Counted from the first letter of the stretch, positions 1-8,172 are shown. The stretch is 41,478 nt of DNA from Candidatus Sulfotelmatobacter kueseliae (GCA_900290255.1 OMOD01000193.1:1-41478); one strand, 5' to 3'. The notes: a model not told the origin generated them from the sequence alone. Program-made: numbers and translations.

Positions 1-62
1 TAATCAGCGCCCGTCCGGGTCCGCGCGGGGGGCGATCAGCGACGATCGTCCCTACCGCGATC

Positions 63-1028
63 TTAGATGTCTCGCTGCCGAAAGAACTCCTGCCGGTGGG
101 CTACGTCGCGGAAGGCTTCCGTGCCGCCGGGGCGGGTAACCGAGAGCGCTCCGGCCAGATTGCCGCTGGCCAGGCATGTTGGCAGGTCGGCTCCGCGGAG
201 GTACTGGTGCAGGAAGCCGGCGTCGAAGCTGTCGCCGGCGCCGACGGGGTCCACGACCGTGACCTGATGCGCCGGACTGGTGAAGCGCTCGGTGCCGCGT
301 TGCGCCAGGGCTCCCTCACGGCCGAGCTTGACCACGACCAGCGGCACCAGCTTGGACAACTTCTGCACCGCGGCTTCCAGATGTTCAGTTCCGGCGGCCT
401 TGCATGCCTCACGCTCGTTGGGCAGGAAGACATCCACGTAGCGCAGGACGTCCTCCAAACCGCCTCCCCACCGATCGTCGGGATCGTCATTCGTATCGAG
501 AGAAATCGTCATCCCCTTCGATTTGAAGAACTGAAACAACTCTCCCACGCGCGGGCGCAAAGCCCGGTGCAGGTAATACGACGAAAGATGGAAGTGGCGG
601 GAGTCGGCTAGGTAGTCGAGGTCGAGATCGTCCCAGTTGAGCTCGAAAATGGTTCCCGCATAGGTGAGAATGTTGCGCCACGAACGGTGGGGCAGGATCA
701 CGGTGAGGCCGGTTTTGATCTCGCCGGGAACGCGACGCACGCGCGAGACATCCACGCCGCCCTGGCGCAGGCGATCGAGCGCGATCTGGCCGAGCGGATC
801 ATCGCCGATGCGGGATTGAAATCCGACGCGGCTCCCGAGCGCGGCCAGGTTGTGACCCACAATAGCAGAGGACGATCCGAGGGTGAGCATCATGCGGTCG
901 GCGAGGAGTTCGCGCTCGGGCGCAAGCTGTTCCGGAAGTCCGTAGAGAATAAGGTCGAGATTCAGTTCGCCGGCGATGGTGACGTCGAAAGTGGGCATGG
1001 GGATTTCAGTCGGAATTGCCGCCGACAT
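63..1028 (-). CDS. PfkB-family carbohydrate kinase
   Basis: A 321-residue kinase of the ribokinase/PfkB family, which phosphorylates a sugar or sugar acid with ATP in the cytoplasm. The N-terminus reads TIAGELNLDLILYG, the usual first strand of the fold. The family signature DPVGAGDSFDAGF lies at about residues 260-272, with D266 as the expected catalytic base and GAG forming the anion hole. Length is normal for the family. The gene lies downstream of a DeoR-type regulator on the same strand, separated by a small hairpin repeat, so regulator and kinase probably serve one sugar pathway. The substrate cannot be told from the sequence. The start is uncertain: Met1 or Met11 are possible and neither has a clear ribosome binding site, because the repeat abuts the 5' end. 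Confidence 0.9.
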   Translation of the reverse strand: MSAAIPTEIPMPTFDVTIAGELNLDLILYGLPEQLAPERELLADRMMLTLGSSSAIVGHNLAALGSRVGFQSRIGDDPLGQIALDRLRQGGVDVSRVRRVPGEIKTGLTVILPHRSWRNILTYAGTIFELNWDDLDLDYLADSRHFHLSSYYLHRALRPRVGELFQFFKSKGMTISLDTNDDPDDRWGGGLEDVLRYVDVFLPNEREACKAAGTEHLEAAVQKLSKLVPLVVVKLGREGALAQRGTERFTSPAHQVTVVDPVGAGDSFDAGFLHQYLRGADLPTCLASGNLAGALSVTRPGGTEAFRDVAHRQEFFRQRDI

Positions 1029-1112
1029 CGATTTCAGATTCTAGATTGAAGATTGCAGATTTCAGCCCGCGGTGCCTGAGTTTTCAATCTGCAATCTGAA
1101 TTCTGTAATCCG
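1029..1112. repeat. Periodic inverted repeat, 7-bp unit (locus A)
   Basis: The whole gap between the regulator and the kinase is an inverted repeat. The arms at about 1037-1066 and 1081-1111 are each built of 7-bp units of the type AGATTGC/AGATTGA. The arms match at about 21 of 30 positions, with a perfect 12-bp core AGATTGCAGATT. The loop is a short GC-rich stretch (1067-1080). It belongs to a family of similar elements in this window with other unit sequences. Confidence 0.75.
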
Positions 1113-1116
1113 AGAG

Positions 1117-1878
1117 TCACACCAGAATGACCTCGATCCCGGCTTGCTTCAACACACGAAGATCGGATTTGGGCGCGCCGCGGTCGGTAATAACCTCCTG
1201 CAAAGCCGACGGAGGCGCGATCAGGGACAGGCTGCGGCGCCCGAACTTGCTGGAGTCGCAAACCGCCACGGATTTCTTGGCGACCTCCACCATCACGCGG
1301 TTCACTTTCGCTTCCAGCAAGTTCGGAGTACTCAGTCCATAGTGAACGTCGAAACCATCAACCCCAAGAAACAGCAGATCGGCGCTGAGCCGCCGCAGCG
1401 TCTCTTCGGCGATGGGGCCGACCAGCGAAAAGGAATTCTTGCGCAATGTGCCGCCCGTGAGGATGACTTCCACCGAGGTTCCCGCCAGTTCCGCGGCGAT
1501 GTTTACGGCATTGGTGATGATGGTGAGATTCTGAAACGTGCGCAGAGCACGGGCAATCGCGGTGGTGGTAGTGCCAGAGTCCAGTATGAGGACCTGGCCC
1601 TCCTTTACCTGGGCGGCGGCATTTTCCGCAATGCGCAGCTTTTCCTGGCGGTGGAGTTTTTCCTTCTCGCGCAGGGTGGGATCTTCGAGCGCGCCATCGC
1701 GAGCGGGAAGCGCGCCGCCATGGGTGCGGTGCACCAGACCGTGAGCGTGCAGGGTTTCGAGGTCCTTGCGAATCGTAACCTGCGAAGTTTCGAAGTGGCT
1801 GGCCAGTTCCGTGACCAGAACTCGGCCCTGACGGGACAACAGATCGAGGATGGCGCGACGTCGTTCTTCGTTGAGCAC
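1117..1878 (-). CDS. DeoR-family transcriptional regulator
   Basis: A 253-residue DeoR/GlpR-type repressor. The N-terminal winged helix-turn-helix covers about residues 5-58 (RRAILDLLSRQGRVLVTELA, then SQVTIRKDLETL). The sugar-phosphate sensing domain follows, with the typical effector-site motif ILDSGTTTTAIARAL near residues 97-111. Such proteins bind a phosphorylated sugar and leave the operator. The start is a GTG at 1876-1878, with TAGGA seven bases upstream. It lies upstream of the PfkB kinase on the same strand and probably controls it and itself. A T-rich stretch TTTTCTTTCGTTT just upstream (1946-1958) resembles operators of this family. The ligand is unknown. Confidence 0.9.
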   Translation of the reverse strand: MLNEERRRAILDLLSRQGRVLVTELASHFETSQVTIRKDLETLHAHGLVHRTHGGALPARDGALEDPTLREKEKLHRQEKLRIAENAAAQVKEGQVLILDSGTTTTAIARALRTFQNLTIITNAVNIAAELAGTSVEVILTGGTLRKNSFSLVGPIAEETLRRLSADLLFLGVDGFDVHYGLSTPNLLEAKVNRVMVEVAKKSVAVCDSSKFGRRSLSLIAPPSALQEVITDRGAPKSDLRVLKQAGIEVILV

Positions 1879-1936
1879 TGGAATCCTACCTGCGGCGGTC
1901 GCGCTGCCGACAGGCCGCGCTTCCTACCGCTTTCTT

Positions 1937-1963
1937 TTTATAGCGTTTTCTTTCGTTTGTCCA
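1937..1963 (-). promoter_or_regulatory. Candidate promoter/operator of the DeoR-kinase pair
   Basis: On the minus strand, TGGACA (1958-1963) and TATAAA (1937-1942) are separated by 15 bp, about 60 bp upstream of the regulator start. The spacer contains GAAAGAAAACG, the complement of a TTTCGTTT-like box typical of DeoR-family operators. The spacing is shorter than ideal, so this is a candidate only. The rest of the divergent gap to 2241 shows no other clear element. Confidence 0.35.
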
Positions 1964-2241
1964 CAGAAAAACTGGTCCTGACGTAGTCGTCGGCTTTTGC
2001 CTCCCAGTGCTGGGGAACTCGGCCGTCCGGTCGATGCAGGCGGCTGCAAGTCGACCCATAACCCCCTGGTTTTGTACACAGTTGGGAACCATTGAGAGTG
2101 ATAACCAACCGAATACCCACCCCCTCAGTGCGATTGCCTCAGGCGGGGTGCTTTGCCGTAATCTCAATTTGGGACGAAAGGGGCCAGAGTTTCGAAGGGC
2201 AGTTATTTACGAATTCCGGACAAGGGAGCGACTTGGCAGTC

Positions 2242-2550
2242 ATGAACTCTCAGAGCTTGGTTCGGTCGCAGTCGATGGTGGCGCGAGTGGTGGCCGGGGA
2301 AACCCTCATCGTGCCGGTGCGCGCCCGAGTGGGCGATCTGGCTTCGATTTACAGCTTTAACGGCACCGCTTCGCTGATCTGGAAGTTGCTGGAGTCGCCG
2401 AAGACGGTGGCGGAACTGGCGGATGCGGTGGCGCGGGAATATGACGTGGAACTGGAACAGGCAGAATGCGATGTGAAGGAATTCGTGGCTGCAATGAAGG
2501 CAGTTGGTCTGGTCGAGGCGCCGGCATCTGTGGCGATGGCCGGCGACTAA
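2242..2550 (+). CDS. PqqD-like RiPP recognition protein (first copy)
   Basis: A 102-residue PqqD-like protein, a winged-helix RiPP recognition element that binds a leader peptide and presents it to a radical SAM enzyme. The family pattern is visible: a short N-terminal beta region, then GTASLIWKLLESPKTVAELA, EYDVELEQAECDVKEFV and the closing LVEA. The start chosen is the ATG at 2242, with AGGGAG 13 bases upstream; a longer reading frame begins at 2092 but its extra residues do not resemble the family. It opens a tight plus-strand cluster with a radical SAM fragment, a candidate precursor, a peptidase, a second PqqD-like protein and a radical SAM/SPASM enzyme. Its partner may have been the radical SAM protein of which only the N-terminus remains at 2628. 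Confidence 0.85.
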   Translation: MNSQSLVRSQSMVARVVAGETLIVPVRARVGDLASIYSFNGTASLIWKLLESPKTVAELADAVAREYDVELEQAECDVKEFVAAMKAVGLVEAPASVAMAGD

Positions 2551-2627
2551 ACGACCAGTGGGGCGGGCAGGAATGGCAAGCAGCGGGCGCGTACCGGCGT
2601 GTCCTCTGCTTGCCGGTTGGAGGAGTC

Positions 2628-2729
2628 GTGGAGTCTCTCAGTTACGGCGCGTTCAGCGCAGACTTGCACCAGCGGCAGGCAGGCGAGCGCGTGCCGCTGC
2701 AGGTTTCGATTGAGGTGACGCGGCGATGA
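2628..2729 (+). pseudogene. Truncated radical SAM protein (N-terminal stump)
   Basis: A GTG start at 2628 is preceded by TGGAGG (2618-2623) and opens a 33-residue frame ending ...RVPLQVSIEVTRR. This aligns directly with the N-terminus of the intact radical SAM enzyme in the same cluster (GVPLSVHLDITYR, followed there by the first Cys of CxxxCxxC). The stump stops exactly one residue before that first cysteine. Its TGA overlaps the ATG of the next gene (ATGA). None of the three frames downstream resumes a radical SAM sequence, so most of the gene appears deleted and no iron-sulfur cluster site remains. The retained ribosome binding site and overlap suggest it may now serve only to couple translation to the downstream precursor gene. 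Confidence 0.7.
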
Positions 2730-2989
2730 CGGACAACAAAGACGGAAAAGATCGATGTTCAGCCTTGGTTGCGGCTACTCCTCGGCTGTTCTGGGACGGT
2801 TTCAATGACCATACTGCGACTCAGAAAGACGGCGGCGCCAGCGACGCAACCGCGCCATCTCGCAGTGCGAAGAAGCCGTATGGAAAGCCGACCTACCGAT
2901 TCGAGCGCGTTTTCGAGACCATGGCCCTGTCTTGCGGGAAGGTGGGTCCCGTCGAGTTCCAGTGCCGCTTTAATCGCAAGAATTCGTAG
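2726..2989 (+). CDS. Putative RiPP precursor peptide with FETMALSCGK motif
   Basis: An 87-residue small protein placed between RiPP-type genes. The N-terminal half is polar and low in structure. The C-terminal part starts with KKPYGKPTYRFERVFETMAL (about residues 49-68) and continues SCGK...C, with cysteines at about 70 and 80. A Lys/Pro/Tyr-rich segment followed by an FE-x-MAL-x-CGK-type core is, as I recall, a pattern of small proteins encoded beside PqqD, S24/S26 peptidase and radical SAM genes in acidobacteria and deltaproteobacteria; I cannot check that here. The start ATG overlaps the stop of the radical SAM stump. The first 40 residues could be new sequence brought in by the deletion that shortened that gene. 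Assignment as a precursor is inference from motif, size, cysteines and context. Confidence 0.6.
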   Translation: MTDNKDGKDRCSALVAATPRLFWDGFNDHTATQKDGGASDATAPSRSAKKPYGKPTYRFERVFETMALSCGKVGPVEFQCRFNRKNS

Positions 2990-3011
2990 CCCTCTGCTGC
3001 GTGTGTGCGAA

Positions 3012-3500
3012 ATGAGATGCCCTCGGGGTGCCCCTGAACTCGGTCTAGCAGCCGAAATTCTAGCTGCCGGCGGCACGGTGCGGTTGCGCGCATTCGGGAG
3101 TAGCATGCTCCCGTCGTTGTGGCCAGGCGACGTTCTGACCATCGAGGGCATATCCTGCCAAGCGCCCGTTGCCGGCGACATTGTGCTCATTTTGCAGAAT
3201 CAGCGCCCCTTGGTCCATCGGGTGAAAGAAAAACGGGACTGCGACGGCTGCCTTCAGTGGATTACGCGGGGGGATGCCGTGCCGCAGAGCGATCCTCCTG
3301 TGGCCGACGCGGAGCTGCTAGGGAGAGTGTCATTCATTCAACGCAATCGTCGCATCATCGTTCCCCGCCGCCGGCTTTCAGCTGGGGTTCGAGCGCTGGC
3401 GTGGATGCTTTGCCATTGGAACCGATTCCGCAGCGTTTGCCTGCGCATGCATTCGTTCCTGCAAAGCCCGGACTACCAGGCACAAGAGGAAATCCGCTGA
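3012..3500 (+). CDS. S24/S26-family (signal-peptidase-like) protease
   Basis: A 162-residue protein of the LexA/signal-peptidase-I fold family. The start ATG at 3012 is chosen because the family N-terminus (ELGLAAEILAAGGTVRLRAF) follows; no strong ribosome binding site is seen. The motif GSSMLPSLWPGDVL carries the expected nucleophile Ser31. It is followed by LVHRVKEK, then WITRGDAVPQSDPPV and LLGRV, the pattern of the peptidase-like proteins found in RiPP clusters. I see no obvious catalytic Lys at the usual signal-peptidase position, so activity should not be taken for granted. The natural role would be leader removal from a modified peptide. The stop overlaps the start of the second PqqD-like gene, indicating translational coupling. 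Confidence 0.75.
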   Translation: MRCPRGAPELGLAAEILAAGGTVRLRAFGSSMLPSLWPGDVLTIEGISCQAPVAGDIVLILQNQRPLVHRVKEKRDCDGCLQWITRGDAVPQSDPPVADAELLGRVSFIQRNRRIIVPRRRLSAGVRALAWMLCHWNRFRSVCLRMHSFLQSPDYQAQEEIR

Positions 3501-3814
3501 TGACCGAGAAGTACATCATGAGGAGTTCGGCGATTGCGGCGCGGGTCCTCGGCGACGAGATGATGATCATGTCGGCCACGGACTCTACTTTCTTCATTCT
3601 CGACCAGGTCGCTACGGCTATCTGGCAGGCTGCGGAGGGACACACCCCTCTTTCCGAAATTGTCGCTAAGCAGATTTGCCAGGAGTTCGACGTAAGCCTG
3701 GAGACGGCACTGCGGGACGCTGAACAGTTCGTGGAAGAGCTTGCCGGCCACGGCATTCTCCTGCTTTCCAATCAACCCATCCGTTGCTCTGCCCAGCGGC
3801 CGGAGGTTCGATGA
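3500..3814 (+). CDS. PqqD-like RiPP recognition protein (second copy)
   Basis: A 104-residue PqqD-family protein. It shows DSTFFILDQVATAIWQAAEG, TPLSEIVAKQICQEFDVS, the acidic helix ALRDAEQFVEELAGHGIL and a short C-terminal tail. Its ATG overlaps the peptidase stop (TGATG) and its own TGA overlaps the ATG of the radical SAM gene (ATGA), so the three proteins are translationally coupled and probably work together. It should deliver the precursor to the adjacent radical SAM/SPASM enzyme. It differs clearly from the first copy, which fits two separate modification enzymes in the ancestral cluster. Confidence 0.88.
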   Translation: MTEKYIMRSSAIAARVLGDEMMIMSATDSTFFILDQVATAIWQAAEGHTPLSEIVAKQICQEFDVSLETALRDAEQFVEELAGHGILLLSNQPIRCSAQRPEVR

Positions 3815-4941
3815 GCCTACTTGCGGAAATGAATCATAAAGCGCTGAAACTGGGTGTTCCCCTCAGCGTACACCTGGACATCACTTACCGTTGCAACGAG
3901 CGTTGCGTGCATTGCTATCTGGATCATGATGATCATGGCGAACTGTCCACCGCTGAAATCAAGGACGTTCTCAACCAGCTCTCGGAGGCCGGAGTCTTCT
4001 TTCTCATGCTGAGCGGTGGGGAAGTGCTCATGCGCCGCGATTTCTTCGAGATCTTGGAGTTTTCCCGCCGCCTGCTCTTCAACGTCAAACTGAAGACCAA
4101 CGCTGGAATGATTCGCGAGCCTGAGGCCAGGCGGATCCGCGAATTAGCGGTTGCGGAGGTGCAGATCAGCGTTTATTCGCACCGGGCCGCTGTGCACGAT
4201 GCGATTACAAAACTGCCCGGGTCCTGGAAGCGCACCACGGACGCGATCCGATTTCTGCGTTCTCAGGGTCTGAAAGTGACGATCGCCAACGTTCTTATGT
4301 CGGCAAACTGGTACGACTATTCAGGTGTGGTCGCCCTGGCGCACGAACTGGGCGTCACCTACACGGTTGATCCTACAATCACGCCGAAAATCGACGGAGA
4401 TTCTTCGATTGTTAAATTGCGGATAGAAGGCTCGGAGCTTAACCAGCTCTTCCACGACCCTAATCTCGTGGGCGACGTGCAGGAATTCTGTGCTCCCCCT
4501 CCTCCTCCCGGTGAGGACGTGATGGAGGGTTACCCCTGCAGCGCCGGGCACACCTCCTGCTACATTTCTCCCTACGGCGATGTGTTTCCCTGCGTGCAGT
4601 TCCCCCTCCCGAGCGGGAATGTGCGCAAGCAAAGATTCTTGGATATCTGGCAAGATTCGGCGCAACTCAGGCAGGTTCGCTCGATTCGGGCCAAAGACCT
4701 GCCGACTTGCTCGTCCTGCGCACATGTGGGAACCTGCACGCGCTGTCCCGGGCTCGCCTATATGGAAGGCAATATGTTGGGACCTTCCACCGCAGACTGT
4801 CAGAAGTCCTTTCAGAGAACCGGTGTCCCGACCGCTAACATGTTGAGGGGGTTACCCGTTCCCGCGGTGACGCCCCTGGTTCAAATTCAGCCGATGTGGG
4901 GAACATCCGCCGAGGCACGCCAGCTGGGAAACTTCAGTTGA
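3811..4941 (+). CDS. Radical SAM/SPASM peptide-modifying enzyme
   Basis: A 376-residue radical SAM enzyme. The N-terminus holds DITYRCNERCVHCYLD with C28, C32 and C35 binding the SAM [4Fe-4S] cluster, and MLSGGEVLMR at about 66-75 is the GGE SAM-binding motif. The C-terminal third is a cysteine-rich SPASM domain (CSAGHTSCYISPYGDVFPC, then CSSC, CTRC and a final C) that holds auxiliary clusters, as in PqqE-like and sactipeptide enzymes. The start ATG at 3811 has CGGAGG five bases upstream and overlaps the PqqD-like stop. Expected role: crosslinking or epimerising residues in the precursor encoded at 2726, delivered by the PqqD-like partner. The chemistry cannot be told from the sequence. Confidence 0.92.
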   Translation: MSLLAEMNHKALKLGVPLSVHLDITYRCNERCVHCYLDHDDHGELSTAEIKDVLNQLSEAGVFFLMLSGGEVLMRRDFFEILEFSRRLLFNVKLKTNAGMIREPEARRIRELAVAEVQISVYSHRAAVHDAITKLPGSWKRTTDAIRFLRSQGLKVTIANVLMSANWYDYSGVVALAHELGVTYTVDPTITPKIDGDSSIVKLRIEGSELNQLFHDPNLVGDVQEFCAPPPPPGEDVMEGYPCSAGHTSCYISPYGDVFPCVQFPLPSGNVRKQRFLDIWQDSAQLRQVRSIRAKDLPTCSSCAHVGTCTRCPGLAYMEGNMLGPSTADCQKSFQRTGVPTANMLRGLPVPAVTPLVQIQPMWGTSAEARQLGNFS

Positions 4942-5060
4942 ATACTGGGTGTTACGAAAGTAAGAATTGGCAGGCGAGGACATGCGAGAAAATATTTAGA
5001 GAATAATAATACTGGCTCCAGTAGCGGGAGTGGTGTTTCCGCCTGCTGCGAGGTGGAATC

Positions 5061-6896
5061 ATGAAACGCCAAACTGCACTGCTGGCAAAGTTCGAAGTGA
5101 GATTACCGATCGCCACCATGGTGGTGCTGTTGGTGCTGCAAACGCCCCTGTTGATGCGGGCGCAGGGTGGGCAAGAGGAACACATCGGGCTGCCCATCGA
5201 CTGGAGTAGCCACCACATCATTTTCACAAACGGCGCTTCTCCCGAGGTTGCCGGCAAGCAGGCCCGCGATCCCCGAAACTGGATCAATTGGGCGCAGCGA
5301 AGTGCCTGGATGTTTCCGAGGGAGGGATGGGGCCCGTTACCCGGGGCTGCCCGGAGGCGGCACATGCGCGTGGATTGGGCAATGCCGCTTGGCGCCAGCG
5401 GTGGTATGCCTCTGGCAGAGAGTCCGGCCAAGTACAACTTCAACGTCAACTCGACTCCTAGCTGTGCCAATGATTTCATCGTGTACACGATCGCTGCCAA
5501 TCCGAGCGCAGCCCAAGCCAATCTCGTCGCCTTCAATAACCTCTATACCGGGACCACTTCTTCTTCTTGCCCAACCGCAAATCAGTCGCCGGTGAGTACC
5601 GACCTGAAGCAACCGACTTTCTTGTGGGCTTACGCGCTTGGCTCGGAAGGTTCGGCTCTTTCGCCGACGATTTCAATCAGCGGGACGAAAGTTGCGTTTG
5701 TCGAAACCGGCACTGCTAACACGGTTACCAACCCAGCATACTTTGACGTTGTGACGCCGGTGTCGGGGCAGGGTAGCAGCGCCACGAGTCCTTGCGTGAT
5801 AGCCAGCGCAGGCAGTTCTTTGTGCGGCGGCACTACTTTGGTTCGGTTGAACTATACCAACAGCGGGATCTCTGGCTGCGGCACGGGAACGACGAACAGC
5901 AACGCATCCGCCTATATTGATTACGGCAGCGACTCGGCCTACATCGGAGCTGACAATGGAATCCTGTATCGCATCTCCGGCGTTTTCAAAGGAACTCCGG
6001 CAGTGCAATATTGCGTCCAGGCCGGCTCGGCAACCGCGAAACTGACCTCTCCGGTCTACGACGAAGTCACCAACGAGGTCTTCGTATCGGATGGATTCTC
6101 AGTGTACGCATACTCTGCGGGAGCCAGCGGCTTCACGAAGCTTAATTCCGTTGCCCTCGCCAGCGCGTCGGCCGCAAATGGGGATCCCATTATTCTGTCG
6201 CCCATCGTGGATACGACCAATGGATTCGTATATGTGTTCTCTTCAGCGGACTCGACCAACACCAATTCGATCGCGGCCCAGTTCAAGATCCAAGCGAATG
6301 GGGATCTAGGTACGCCAGTCACGGCTGCCATCGGCCCGGCGGGCACTAATGCCACAACCTACATTTTCGACGGCGATTTTGACAACGCCTATGTCACGAA
6401 CGGACCCACAACTGGGGCCGGCACGTTGTACGCTTGCGGGACTCAAACCGGGGCGGCTACGCTCCCCAGTCTCTATGCCTTGTCGTTCCAGTCAGGCAGC
6501 GGAACGATGAACAGCACGCCCGCCATGTCGAACAATAAGAACATCTATGGTGGAAACGCTACGGCGGGCATTTGTTCTCCGTTGTTGGAGTTCTATAACA
6601 GCGGTACGGACTATCTCTTCGTGGGAGCGGGGAATATCGGCAACACCAACGGGGCAAACCTGGTCACCGGGTGGAATGTGACCAGCCGGATTGCCTCGAA
6701 CACAACCGCCCCCAACAGCACGGCGACCAATGAGTGGGGTGGAACCAGCGCCTTCTCGGTGGATAACGTCAGCACGGAGGACCAGGCTGCCAGCATTTAT
6801 TTTGGTACACTGCAACCCGCCGCCTCCGGGACTGCGCCCTCCTGCCCAAAAACGCAGTACTGCGCGATCAAGCTGACACAATCAGGGTTGCAGTAA
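5061..6896 (+). CDS. Secreted beta-propeller-like protein of unknown function
   Basis: A 611-residue exported protein. An N-terminal signal sequence (basic MKRQ..., hydrophobic core about residues 19-32, cleavage near RAQG) is followed by IGLPIDWSSHHIIF and a long Ser/Thr/Gly/Asn-rich region. Repeating strand patterns such as VYDEVTNEVFVSDGFSVYAY, IVDTTNGFVYVFSS and FDGDFDNAYVTNG suggest propeller blades. Several cysteines are spread through it, consistent with disulfides outside the cytoplasm. GAGGTGG five bases before the ATG supports the start. I recall similar large secreted proteins in acidobacteria, without known function. It lies 119 bp downstream of the radical SAM gene, on the same strand, with an AT-rich stretch between, so a separate promoter is possible. 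A link to the RiPP cluster is unproven. Confidence 0.7.
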   Translation: MKRQTALLAKFEVRLPIATMVVLLVLQTPLLMRAQGGQEEHIGLPIDWSSHHIIFTNGASPEVAGKQARDPRNWINWAQRSAWMFPREGWGPLPGAARRRHMRVDWAMPLGASGGMPLAESPAKYNFNVNSTPSCANDFIVYTIAANPSAAQANLVAFNNLYTGTTSSSCPTANQSPVSTDLKQPTFLWAYALGSEGSALSPTISISGTKVAFVETGTANTVTNPAYFDVVTPVSGQGSSATSPCVIASAGSSLCGGTTLVRLNYTNSGISGCGTGTTNSNASAYIDYGSDSAYIGADNGILYRISGVFKGTPAVQYCVQAGSATAKLTSPVYDEVTNEVFVSDGFSVYAYSAGASGFTKLNSVALASASAANGDPIILSPIVDTTNGFVYVFSSADSTNTNSIAAQFKIQANGDLGTPVTAAIGPAGTNATTYIFDGDFDNAYVTNGPTTGAGTLYACGTQTGAATLPSLYALSFQSGSGTMNSTPAMSNNKNIYGGNATAGICSPLLEFYNSGTDYLFVGAGNIGNTNGANLVTGWNVTSRIASNTTAPNSTATNEWGGTSAFSVDNVSTEDQAASIYFGTLQPAASGTAPSCPKTQYCAIKLTQSGLQ

Positions 6897-7077
6897 ACGT
6901 TTGTTCACGAGAGAGTAGTCGACGCGGATCGACGCCGGATCTCCCAACCCGGTGGCAGCGCGACCATGATCGCGTTATCAGCCGCGCTGGGCCAAGGACC
7001 AAATATAGTTAGCGATCGCCTGAATGGCAGCGTTGAGGGTGCGGCCCGCGATAAGCCGCGATCGTACAGCACCGCGA
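6897..7077. other. Intergenic region without recognised feature
   Basis: This 181-bp gap lies between two convergent genes, the secreted protein and DAHP synthase. I see no convincing terminator, RNA gene or small coding sequence in it. Confidence 0.5.
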
Positions 7078-8109
7078 TCACGCTGCCGACACAGCCGCGG
7101 GCTGGGCAGCAGTTCGCCGCAACGGTTCCGCCAGGGCCTGCATGACCTTGGCGAATCCGGCGAAGTCCAGCGACTGGGGACCATCTGAAAGCGCCCGCTC
7201 CGGGCACGGATGCACCTCAATAATCAGTCCATCGGCCCCAACCGCTACTGCGGCCCGGGAAACCGCGGCAATCAGGCTCTGCTTGCCGGTGCCGTGGGAG
7301 GGGTCGGCGATGACCGGCAGGTGCGAAAGGTCCCGCGCCAAAGCGATCGCAGCCAGGTCCATGGTGTTGCGCATTTCGGTCTCAAATGTCTTGATGCCGC
7401 GCTCGCAGAGAACAACCTGATGGTTGCCCCCGGAAAGCAGATATTCGGCTGCCAACAGCCATTCCTTGACCGTGGCGGAGGGACCGCGCTTCAGCAGCAC
7501 CGGCTTGTTGACGGCAGCCAGACGGCGGAGAAGCGCGAAGTTCTGCATGTTGCGCGCCCCGATCTGCAGCATGTCAACGTGCTCGCAGATGATGTCGATG
7601 TCCTCGGTGCTCATCACTTCGGTGACCACGGGCAGACCGGTTTCCGCCTTGGCTTCGCGCAGGATCTTGAGTGCCTCGATGCCCAGGCCCTGAAAGTCGT
7701 ACGGGGAAGTCCGCGGCTTGTAGGCGCCACCGCGGAGCATGGTCGCGCCCGCTCGTTTGACGGCGTGGGCAGTGTCGAGCAGTTGCTCGCGCGACTCGAC
7801 CGAACACGGCCCCGCGATGACCACAACTTCCGGGCCGCCGATCGCCACTCCGTTGATCTTTACGACTGAGCGCTCGGGTTTCACCTGTCGACTGACCAGC
7901 TTGAAGGGCTGGGCGATCGCCACCACGTTGTCCACACCTGGCGCGACTTGCAACGCCTCGATTTCATGGCGGCGTCCGCTGCCCACGGCGGCGACAATAG
8001 TGCGCTCGGTGCCGCGGGTAATGTGGGGCTGATATCCGGCTTCGCGGATCCGCTCAATGACGTGGTTGATTTCCTGCTCGGTGGCTTTTTCTGACATGTT
8101 GACGATCAT
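7078..8109 (-). CDS. aroF: 3-deoxy-7-phosphoheptulonate (DAHP) synthase
   Basis: A 343-residue type I-beta DAHP synthase, the first enzyme of the shikimate pathway, joining phosphoenolpyruvate and erythrose 4-phosphate. An N-terminal ferredoxin-like regulatory domain (about residues 1-72) precedes the TIM barrel. Family motifs are present: [59 protein letters not shown] and EVHPCPE. The ATG at 8109 has AGGAG ten bases upstream; a second in-frame Met lies four codons later. The mRNA leader contains a small peptide with Tyr-Tyr-Trp-Phe and an intrinsic terminator, so expression is probably set by transcription attenuation according to the supply of charged aromatic tRNAs. The N-terminal domain may add allosteric control. 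Confidence 0.95.
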   Translation of the reverse strand: MIVNMSEKATEQEINHVIERIREAGYQPHITRGTERTIVAAVGSGRRHEIEALQVAPGVDNVVAIAQPFKLVSRQVKPERSVVKINGVAIGGPEVVVIAGPCSVESREQLLDTAHAVKRAGATMLRGGAYKPRTSPYDFQGLGIEALKILREAKAETGLPVVTEVMSTEDIDIICEHVDMLQIGARNMQNFALLRRLAAVNKPVLLKRGPSATVKEWLLAAEYLLSGGNHQVVLCERGIKTFETEMRNTMDLAAIALARDLSHLPVIADPSHGTGKQSLIAAVSRAAVAVGADGLIIEVHPCPERALSDGPQSLDFAGFAKVMQALAEPLRRTAAQPAAVSAA

Positions 8110-8141
8110 GGGGTTGTTTCTCCTCGCTGTAATTCGTCCCT

Positions 8142-8172
8142 AAAAACAAAAACCGCGATCTGCCGATCGCGG
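8142..8172 (-). terminator. Intrinsic terminator in the aroF leader (attenuator)
   Basis: On the minus strand an 8-bp perfect stem (8172-8165 pairing with 8160-8153, CCGCGATC/GATCGCGG, 4-nt loop) is followed at once by TTTTTGTTTTT. It lies 32 bp upstream of the aroF start codon and downstream of the leader peptide. The upper half of its 5' arm (8169-8172) is also part of an alternative pairing with leader bases 8233-8238. Confidence 0.85.

Noticed and set aside
1072..1986. Long open frame (304 codons) on the plus strand over the DeoR gene
   Set aside because: It is antisense to a clear DeoR regulator, has no recognisable domain and looks like a by-product of high GC.
1886..2167. 93-codon minus-strand frame upstream of the DeoR gene
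   Set aside because: No family features or ribosome binding site, and it would cover the promoter region of the regulator.
4966..5004. Promoter before the secreted protein (TTGGCA with AT-rich boxes)
   Set aside because: The -10 region can be placed in several ways in the AT-rich stretch, and none has a good spacing and sequence together.
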